The notes under the pieces are model-generated. The model saw only the letters and a program-made list of their open reading frames with translations. It was not told the origin of the DNA and searched no databases. A stretch of 26,728 bases of DNA from Neolecta irregularis DAH-3 (Eukaryota; Ascomycota; Neolectomycetes; Neolectales; Neolectaceae): assembly GCA_001929475.1 (NCBI GenBank), contig LXFE01000369.1, positions 1 to 26,728 of the forward strand, read 5' to 3'. The position numbers and the translations under genes were made by a program. This document shows positions 19,613 to 26,728 of this stretch, in pieces (positions within the stretch are counted from its first letter, which is position 1; each line of letters starts with the position of its first letter).

Positions 19613-22058
19613 TTAAAAATTCTCTTTTCCTTGAGGGATCAGCCTTGCCTGGCTAGGGGAACAAACGGTAAAAGAAAGAGGTACCACCATTTCTAGGTTG
19701 GCTCCATGCGTTTGCCATCCCATGCAAAGTACTGCCGAGATCTCTAGGACCACAATAGAATACCCCAACATCCTAAAACTCAGTTTTGGCTCTCCAAAGG
19801 GATGAACAGTCGCAGGATTAAGGGTACAAATCGACCTGAATATTCTAATCTGGTTATTGTGGATAAATGACAAGCTTCAACCTGTCCCAGTCTGGCCTGC
19901 CATAATTTGTGGGCGATTTGAGCCCTGTAATAGGATCCCGCTCGGTTTCAGCATCGTTGAGCATGATGTTTGTGGCATCATCAGGCCTTACCGTCGTTGT
20001 AAAGTACTATTCCTCAATGAGAGATGAAACCGGGTGTTGTACAGTGTGAATCTCAATCAGATGTGAGATATCTGTATTGTAAATAATGCCACTCCCCACG
20101 CAATTGAACATACCTTGAGTTTCGATTGCCATAAGCAAAGATCTAAACCATTCAAATGACTCAAAATCCCGGCAAATCCACTGGAGGATGAGCCCATTGA
20201 AACTTTTCAACGGACATACGAAGAAGTAGACTTTGGAAAGCCTCACTTTGCGATATTTTGTTGCGTTATTGATACGATACGTAATCAAATTAGAATTTCC
20301 AAGCACAAAGGTACTTATCAGATACTCTTCAAGATACTGGCGAAAGGGGTTCTATTTTCACGTGAGCCTCGTAATTTTGAGTTGAGGGACGCCTGACACC
20401 CCAATGCCTGCTCCTACCAGTAACGCCACTTCATATTTGAAGACATCTTCAGAAGATGATCTAGAAATTAGGTCAGAGAATGCGAACTTGTATACCCAAA
20501 GGGCCCATCTATCATAATTCGAGGGAGGACACGCTGAAAAGCCGAACCCAAGTCTTTCTCATCGTTATCGATTCCGACGACCAGTGACTTGTGCCTGTCC
20601 TTGACATCTATCCTGTCAAAATCACAACCGATTTTTCGTGCAAGAGCATTTGTGAAGTCGCCTTGTATTAGTCTTTTGCATAGTCTTGATCGAATACCAA
20701 TGCATCGGACATGAATAGATATATACCCTTCATCGGATGCGGAAGTCAGTGTGAAAGGATGGTACTGCCAAAGAGAAATTTCAGGACAACAAAGGAATAC
20801 GTATTGTCCAGCCTTTGGCGAGCAGTTTTCTTTTCGAATCTGTATCTCGCAAACATTGCTGGGATGTTGAATCACTTTGCTGCAAACTGAGCGTTTGCAT
20901 CAGGTGCGTTCATACCTGATATACGTTCTGTGACTGCCCCGTATTTCTCGGTAAAGCCGTTCTCCGATATACATAAATCCTCCCACAAGCCAGTATTTCC
21001 AAAAGGCACCAGTACCTGCACAAAATGGGGGTCTAGAAGGTTTTAACATACAAAAAGCTTCGTTAGTTTAAATTTCCAAGAGAAGACATACTTCCGTGGA
21101 GAGACCACCCAAAGAAGAACACAAAGAACAGATGGTGTGTATACCAAAATCGTTCATAGTTTGCTGCTTTGGGCTTCTTCATTGCGGTGAATACCATTGC
21201 ATTCAAAGCGATTAGCATAACATATCCCGTTACACCGGGTCCTGTTGCAAAGTTTGCAAGAAAACTACATGTTGGAGTTTGTAATGGAGATGTGTATTAC
21301 AAGCCCTTCACTCCGAGATTGTGTGCAGCAGAAAGACGGGCCAGATTATTCCAATGGCCTATAATTGAGATTTTCAAGTATTACAAATGGTCGTACAAAC
21401 AGTATGTAGCCACGAGAAGAAGTAAATAGACCAACCGATAAATGTATGGAACTGTATATTTTTGTCGAAAGGAATTATTCCCTAGAGATCAGCAACGACT
21501 TTACCCACACACCTTGCATTGAGCGGTGTTTGTCGTAGAGTCGACATGAAATTCCGACAAATGGCTAAATCTGTCAGACCCGACGTTCACCAGCATAATT
21601 TACGCAAGAGAATGAAAGCAAGATCTACATGCAAAACCATTGCAGATGAACGAGCGATGGGGAATGTCTCGCCATACATCTTCATGGACTGCTTGTAGCT
21701 ATCCTAAAAGTAAAAAGCTTATATTGTGCCCATCTTACTTTCAAGCGATATCGAAGATATCCCAATGTAAAGACCAAAACATGAAGGACAACCAAAAGCC
21801 CTACGAATCTTTTGTCAGTCTGTTTCTGATATCAACCAAGTATACATTTTGAAGGAGCCTTCCGAATCAGTAGGGATCTTGAAGCTTGAATAAACCTTCA
21901 TTGACCATCCATCTATAAATTTTCTGTCTGAGCGTCATTTCTGGTACATGTTGTTCATGGCCAGGTGCTTGCATGGTAGTATGAAGCAGCGTATTTCGCA
22001 AAGACCCAGTGGATAATTCGGAACCCATTTTTTGACTGCCAAAATAAGGGGAAAACAT
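19613..22058 (-). CDS. NADPH oxidase (fungal Nox, NoxC-like)
   Basis: Membrane flavocytochrome that passes electrons from NADPH through FAD and two hemes to oxygen, making superoxide. Exons (minus): 22058-21896, 21800-21739, 21703-21604, 21564-21518, 21481-21397, 21358-21301, 21264-21092, 21057-20916, 20879-20698, 20661-20496, 20460-20398, 20351-20319, 20280-20220, 20180-20114, 20071-20043, 20006-19882, 19844-19808, 19772-19667 and 19629-19613; about 571 residues, normal length. Heme ligands are spaced as in the family: H136/H150 and H215/H228. FAD motif HPFTLTSA is at about 317-324; NADPH motifs are DGPFG (389-393), GAGIGVTPFASIL and WICRDFESFEWF; the C-terminus ends RKENF. Block RQTPLNGIIPFDKNIQFH points to the NoxC type, but no EF-hand is seen. 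Intron 20281-20318 is AT-AC and 21482-21517 is GC-AG. The N-terminal joins are uncertain: one 95-bp intron (21801-21895) or two (21859-21905, 21801-21845). Confidence 0.9.
20281..20318 (-). other. AT-AC intron in the NADPH oxidase gene
   Basis: A 38-bp intron beginning ATAAGTACC and ending TTTGATTAC, with a CTAAT branch motif. The upstream exon runs AAG AGT ATC TG, then would read TGA TAA if not spliced there. Exact removal gives ILKSIWYRINNATKYRKVRL, matching the invariant Nox segment. The 5' motif ATAAGT resembles U2-type rather than the U12-type ATATCC. Confidence 0.8.
21482..21517 (-). other. GC-AG intron in the NADPH oxidase gene
   Basis: 36-bp intron AAT|GCAAGG...GCTGATCTCTAG|GGA. It joins RQTPLN directly to GIIPFDKNIQFH, the usual family sequence. 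The only in-frame GT choice is a 27-bp intron that leaves two extra residues. Confidence 0.65.
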
Positions 22059-23619
22059 TTCAGAGCCAGCTGAAAAGGTAACACGAGTAAAGTAAGTTGA
22101 TACAGATATAGAGGACTAATCTTTTTGATTGTCCAACATGTGTTCTGGCTTTGGGTACTTATATTGACACCCACGCAGAATTGTGAAACGTTGATAATTA
22201 CCTAGTTGAAACTCTTTTTGAATCACTATATGACAAGTACATTTGGAACGATCACCGCCAAGTGGAACACTTGCAACACTAAATCTAATTCATAGTTGAG
22301 GATATATAAAGAAAGAACTTTTGGGCAAATCTTGAATTTCCTAGTTACAACAGTACTTACTATACATAACTCCTTAAAATATTGCAATGTTCCTGCGCGA
22401 TAACTTTGCTTAATCCTTGTCCTGCAGTCAAGGTACACAATTATGTATACCCCTTTTCCATGTCATGCGTGTGAGGTATACCAAACCGTATACCCTTACA
22501 AGTACTGTCACTACTTGGAAATTGCTATTCGAAAATGCATTCTGTAGAGAAGAATTCTTTCCAATGGATAAGACATGTTTTCGCTATTAGCAATGGCATT
22601 GCAACAAGGATCTCAAGATGTGGGCATACAGTTCGCCAGCACTCTGTTTCCTAAATGGAGTTTGAAAGAATCGAATTTCTATAGAAAATCTCAGGCATTG
22701 GAACAGAAGTCCCAGTTGTCGAGTCTCTGTGATGGAAAGTAAAGTGTCTTGATGGTAATCGCTGCTCTACTAATCGGTACTTGGCGATGAACATACTCGA
22801 TTCGAGCGACTCTAAGAAGGGCCGATAAAAAGAATCTCGGAAGGAGGACCCAGGTTTATCGCATAGTATAGCGCTTACTGTACCAATTAGCAATCATCAA
22901 GCGTTACCGTGGGATATTCGGAAGACTGTGCCATGGAACCCCTCGCACATGAGATTTGGGTGTCCCATGCTGCCATTTTGTGTCGTGAAGAGTTATAGAT
23001 GACATTTGGGAAATAGTCAATAATCATTAAACTGAAAATACATTGAATTACAATATTGTCTGTTGAACTACATTCTTTACGTGTGGCGTTAGCTTTGAGT
23101 AATGATTTCAACCAGAGGCTATCGAGAAGTGGTCATCCATTTTGATTTGAGCGACTAGAACGTCAGATGACTTTAAATCCTAACTTCATACTCATATATT
23201 GCCCGTGCCTCACACGGGACCTTGATCTCATCATCCCATCGCGTTACTGGGATTTCAGAACTTGCTGGAAATTGAAACATGTAGCAGTCGAGTCTGTCAT
23301 TTATATTTGCCAAAAGGAAAGAAGTGCAGCGAATATTGCTCTGGACGCAATGTGCAGCACAAATTTCTTCTGGGTACCAAGCTCGCGCCACATCCTTTCT
23401 GGGTATCGTCCTCGTTGAAAGTGGGCTCAAGGCATTGCAGTCTAGACTGCCTGCGTGTATGTCAAGACGATGTCAAGACGATGGAACTCCCTGAGATCAG
23501 CAAAGGAAAGCTTCCCGCACAAGGCGATGAAAAACAAAATCGACAACATGGTTTAGGATTAGTTGGATATCTTTTCGGGCGGTTGCATCATGGTTAAATA
23601 GTTTTTTAAAATACGGAAA

Positions 23620-23915
23620 GAGCAAATGGCTGACTCTTCAACACAAATGCGTCTAAATTTGGGCAAGTGGTTTGAATATTTCAATTGAGGCTGAATCTTA
23701 ATAGGAATGTCCTGGATCCGGAAAGTTGTGCCGACAAAAAGAGTAAATGGCTGACTCTCAACACAAATGCGTCTAAATTGGGCACGTGGTTTGAATATTT
23801 CATTCGAGGCTGAATCTTACTAGGAAATGTCCTGGATCCCCGGAAGTGGTTGAAAAGAGCAAATGGCTGACTATTTCAACACAAATGTGTCTAAATCTGG
23901 GCACGTGGTTTGGAT
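23620..23915. repeat. Imperfect tandem repeat, about 2.5 copies of 116-121 bp
   Basis: Copies begin GAGYAAATGGCTGACT at 23620, 23741 and 23857. They share the core AAATGYGTCTAAAT, then GGGCAMGTGGTTTG. The first two continue through GAGGCTGAATCTTA and GTCCTGGATCC; the third is cut short after GGTTTGGAT. Copies differ by substitutions and 1-5 bp indels, so the duplication is old. Copies 2 and 3 carry CACGTG, a bHLH-type site; copy 1 has CAAGTG. Confidence 0.9.
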
Positions 23916-24058
23916 CGATTCAATGACCACGAAGGCTCCCAACCGGCAATTAGTAGCCAGCCAAGTGCATCGGAACACTGAATTACGCCTGTGGAATAGA
24001 TAGTATCTCAATGTCTAGTACTTTGGCATTAAGTCTATGAATAGCTTCACACGAGCCC

Positions 24059-24239
24059 ATGGGCCGGGCTTTGGCCCTGGCCCATCCGCAACACTGATCT
24101 TTTTCTCTGATTGGACGACTGGAGAATGGCCTTTGTAAAACTGAGGTCTTTTTTTAAGACTACATGGTTGCTTTCTTTCCCTATCTTAGCTTGAAGATTA
24201 TATTGAGCCTGTTTATCCAGACACTACTGGGTAAACAGG
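24059..24239. repeat. Cluster of three inverted repeats/hairpins
   Basis: Hairpin 1: ATGGGCC (24059-24065) pairs with GGCCCAT (24079-24085), extended by GGGC/GCCC around a TTTG loop. Hairpin 2: GTCTT (24146-24150) with AAGAC (24156-24160). Hairpin 3: CCTGTTTATCCAG (24208-24220) with CTGGGTAAACAGG (24227-24239), 13 pairs with one T-G wobble and a 6-base loop. Possible structured RNA or foldback-element remnant; the role is unknown. Confidence 0.6.
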
Positions 24240-24694
24240 TCAGCGCAACGTGCCACAGCCCACCAAACAGTATCCAGGTAGTATCAACTTGAAGATTCGA
24301 CTTGTAGATTAAAACTAACCAGTTTAGTGAGGCGAGAAAGAGCGGTTCTTTTTTATAAGCGCGGTGCTTGTAGGAGAAAACAGGGTCCTATTATCAAATT
24401 AGCTGATCTTTTGATGGCCTAAATCGTTAGCATAGACCTAGAACATCCCAAGAGGCGAACTTGATCACCAGCATGAAAAGTTCATGTGCACGCTTATCAT
24501 TTCCTTGTTCAAAAACACATTCTAGTAAATTTCGTCTAAAAATGTCAACAGACTTCTGAAAACCTCTATCCCAAAAAACAACATTTGTCTTCGAAAAATG
24601 ATCGAAATAGAATAGCGGTAATCCTTTGAAACCCAGTATTTCTTCAATTTTTGATTACTAAGCACTAGTAAAGTAAACAATAAATTACTTGAGA

Positions 24695-25931
24695 ATGAAC
24701 CTCATTTCTCCATCCCGCTCCATAATGAAAATTATCATACCAAAAAAACACGGAGATTTCAAGGAGGTTTGTGTGCCTATTTTTTCTGGGTGTTGGTTGA
24801 CCAGGGACAGATTGAATCTAAGCGAGATGTATTTCCAAAGAAGGAATGGAAGGTTACGCAATCTCTGTGTCCCGGGTGGAAAGCAGGGAGTGGAGCGAGC
24901 GACGATGAATGGAAGGGAAAGAAAATGATTGGAATTGATCCCTATGGAACAGGTAGAAATGTAGGAGACAATTACAAGGCAAGTATCCACCCACAATTCA
25001 TCTCCACATTATTATTAAAAGAATGAATAGCTTTTAATCAGTGGGATTGTTCCTCGTCCCATTGGGTAAATTTAAACGCGAGGTACCCGATCTGATAAAT
25101 TACAGATTCGTCAGTTCGGTTTCTAAAGATGGGATTAGAAATTTGGCACCGGTTCGAGAATATATGTTCCATTATATTTAACGGGGGCTAGTTTTCGTAT
25201 ACGAATTTATGCGGTCATGATGTATGACTGGATCCGTTTTCAAAGGCTAATGTGAATAGCCTCCTATTTTCACGATTGGGTTTTCACTGGCAGGAGGGAA
25301 ATTCAAGGATACAATGCAAAATATTGTCGACACGGGAGAATGCGTGATTAATATAATTTCGGAATGGTTTGCCGAAGCCGCGAATTATACTTCGATAGAT
25401 GCACCGGCTGATGTTGATGAATGGACATTGAGTGGATTGACGCCTGTTGAGAGTACAAAAGTCAAGCCTCCTCGAGTCGGGGAATCTGCCTTTGTAGTTG
25501 AGGGAAAATTAGTGAATCATCAGATTTTCAAGAGTTTGGTTACGGGCAAGGATAGTTCTGGATTGGTTGTTGTTCAAGGTTTGTCAATGTGAATTGGGTA
25601 TGCTGAATGAAGGGATACAAATGCATGTAAGAGAAGATGGTATGATGACTGTTGCAGCTCGGGTTACTAATTATAGTGGTGAATGAAGAGTTGAATTTGA
25701 TTGATTTGGCGTTATTGAAACCGATTTCGAGGCTGGGTGGAATTATGTATGGCAGGGTACTGGCTCGTAATGGGCGGTTATAACAAGTAGGTATCGGAAG
25801 GATTTGAGTTGCAACGTCCAGTTTTCGAAGAGGAGAGAAAAAAGGAGGATGATATCAAAAGGGCGATATTCCAAATTGAACACGGGGAGCTCCGAAAACA
25901 ACATGAAGCAAGAAGGGGGTATGTAGGATAA
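24695..25931 (+). CDS. Flavin reductase-like FMN-binding protein (DIM6/NTAB type)
   Basis: Flavin reductase-like domain protein of about 307 residues; this fold binds FMN as a dimer, and the physiological substrate is usually unknown. Exons: 24695-24766, 24805-24978, 25031-25065, 25106-25151, 25192-25221, 25260-25578, 25613-25639, 25677-25756 and 25791-25931. Motifs in order are HGDFKE, WKAGSGASDDEWKGK, IDPYGTGRNVGDNYKLLISG, IVPRPIGFVSSVSKDGIRNL, APFSYTNL...HDPPIFTIGF, GECVINIISEWFAEAANYTS, PADVDEWTLSGLTPVESTKV, KPPRVGESAFVVEGKLV, and RPISRLGGIMYGRV-like KPISRLGGIMYGRVSEGFE. Intron 24979-25030 is GC-AG with a perfect GCAAGT start and, at 52 bp, is the longest here; the other seven are 34-40 bp GT-AG. 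ATG 24725 is an alternative start. It is divergent from the Nox gene. Confidence 0.9.
24979..25030 (+). other. GC-AG intron in the flavin reductase gene
   Basis: AAG|GCAAGTATCC...GAATAG|CTT, 52 bp. It joins GDNYK to LLISGIVPRPI in phase 0, the invariant family junction. The only nearby GT (GTATCC) is in the wrong phase. Confidence 0.8.
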
Positions 25932-26063
25932 GACGAAATATGAATAGGGATAACTTGTATATCTATAAAATCCCGAGATGCAGAAAATAAAATGGTTTTC
26001 TAAACAAATGAATTTTCCAGATGCAAAGAGAAAAGATGGATGTAAAGGAAGACGGAAAGAAAT

Positions 26064-26728
26064 TCAGGATGCTAGTGACTCTGGGGGATGAGATTCACGG
26101 GATCGCCGGTTTGCGGGGGAGGTATGGCGATGTGGAGATGCTGCGCCGCCGCAATGAGGACATATGCAGGGAGAGTCTGTCTGAACTTGCTGGTTGTGCA
26201 TGTTTGGGTTTAGAGTGTCGTCGGTTATGTGAGGGGGCGAAGCTGAGTGGGAAGGGGGGTTGTGGTTTCTACTGGGGGCCTTTTTCTTTCCTCGCTGTCT
26301 GGCTTTTTCCAACAGTCTTTGTCGTTCGGCGATGATTCTGCGTTCGCGACGCTCCCTTCTGTCGTAGCTTGCGATCAGAGCCTTTGGGAGGGTTCCAAAG
26401 ATGTCCTTGTACTCGCAAAACTGGCAGACCCAGACCTGGCAGTCTTGATTCTGTTTCCTGCGATCGATCCTGCGGCGACGGCGGCGAGCGGCGACGGCGG
26501 CAGAGTCGTGGGGTCTTGGGCGGGGGGATGTCTGTGTGGCGACGGAGGCGTAGAGGGTTGCGAGATCTGGGGAGGAGGCATAGAGCAGGTTCTTTGAGCA
26601 GGGCGACTCGCAGACGAAATCAAAGGCGCTGATGGGCGGTGCGATGGCGCTCGAGGCGACCTTGGCGGGCGGCGGGCGGGCGCGGAGAGGCAGCGCGGGT
26701 CTGCGGGCGGGTCTGGCCGGGCGGGGCG
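26064..26728 (-). CDS. Uncharacterised protein with Cys pair and Arg-rich helix, 5' partial
   Basis: Open frame from the right window edge to a stop at 26064-26066, at least 220 residues, no intron seen in this part. A Pro/Ala/Arg-rich N-terminal part leads into APPISAFDFVCESPCSKNLL. A run of Arg residues is followed by CQVWVCQFCEYKDIFGTLPKAL and a basic helix (YDRRERRERRIIAERQRLLEKARQRGKKK). The tail is Ser/Pro/His-rich with a second C-x2-C (CICPHCGG). The W-V-C-x-F-C-E-Y block followed by a charged helix recalls a fungal conserved hypothetical protein; the paired cysteines suggest metal binding. Composition is strongly GC-rich. It is convergent with the flavin reductase, 132 bp apart. Function unknown; the far N-terminus and start lie outside the window. 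Confidence 0.7.
   Translation of the reverse strand, partial: PRPARPARRPALPLRARPPPAKVASSAIAPPISAFDFVCESPCSKNLLYASSPDLATLYASVATQTSPRPRPHDSAAVAARRRRRRIDRRKQNQDCQVWVCQFCEYKDIFGTLPKALIASYDRRERRERRIIAERQRLLEKARQRGKKKAPSRNHNPPSHSASPPHITDDTLNPNMHNQQVQTDSPCICPHCGGAASPHRHTSPANRRSRESHPPESLAS

Larger units (their letters stand above)
22059..24694. other. Divergent intergenic region with repeats and hairpins
   Basis: 2.6 kb between the oxidase and the flavin reductase, which are transcribed apart. Several short minus-strand ORFs at 22651-23430 could not be linked into a recognisable protein. The rest is AT-rich and includes a tandem repeat (23620-23915) and a cluster of inverted repeats (24059-24239). 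It should hold both promoters. Confidence 0.55.

Noticed and set aside
21169-21429. 86-codon plus-strand ORF inside the oxidase.
   Set aside because: Antisense to exons that encode the heme-binding helices.
1-26728. CRISPR array, operon, phage or bacterial defence system.
   Set aside because: The DNA is eukaryotic, with spliceosomal introns throughout; no such structures are present.

Overview
The window is nuclear DNA of a fungus, almost certainly an ascomycete. The gene content supports this: a Sho1 osmosensor, a fungal NADPH oxidase, an AVT-type vacuolar amino-acid transporter, a dynactin p24-like protein and a DIM6/NTAB-type flavin reductase. Coding regions are cut by very many tiny introns, mostly 33-46 bp, with a CTRAY-like branch motif only a few bases before the 3' end. 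Such dense, short introns fit an early-diverging or otherwise intron-rich ascomycete lineage; the species cannot be named from sequence alone. Most genes are invisible as single long ORFs and were rebuilt by following conserved protein motifs across frames, so exon borders are predictions.

Layout. 1-588 (+): 3' end of SHO1. 756-2274 (-): AVT5/6-like transporter. 3043-4153 (-): unrecognised Ser/Pro-rich protein. 4154-6933: long divergent intergenic region. 6934-9719, possibly to 9849 (+): Cid1-family nucleotidyltransferase. 10745-11281 (-): dynactin p24/RO-10-like protein, head to head with 11507-13013 (+), a secreted beta-propeller-like protein. 13624-19229 (-): kinesin of about 1,735 residues with a long coiled coil. 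19613-22058 (-): NADPH oxidase with about 18 introns. 22059-24694: intergenic region with a 2.5-copy tandem repeat and three hairpins. 24695-25931 (+): flavin reductase. 26064 to the right edge (-): uncharacterised protein with a Cys pair and an Arg-rich helix, 5' partial.

The genes do not form one pathway. Themes are cell polarity and transport (Sho1, kinesin, dynactin subunit) and flavin/redox chemistry (the oxidase and the divergently transcribed flavin reductase).

The most unusual signal is the splicing. Protein conservation forces an AT-AC intron in the oxidase, a GT-AT intron in the kinesin motor, and four GC-AG introns (one less certain) in four genes. Several more introns are multiples of three without stops, so they read through as apparently intact protein. 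Base composition is also patchy: both window ends and 10.9-11.9 kb are GC-rich, while the other genes and spacers are AT-rich.
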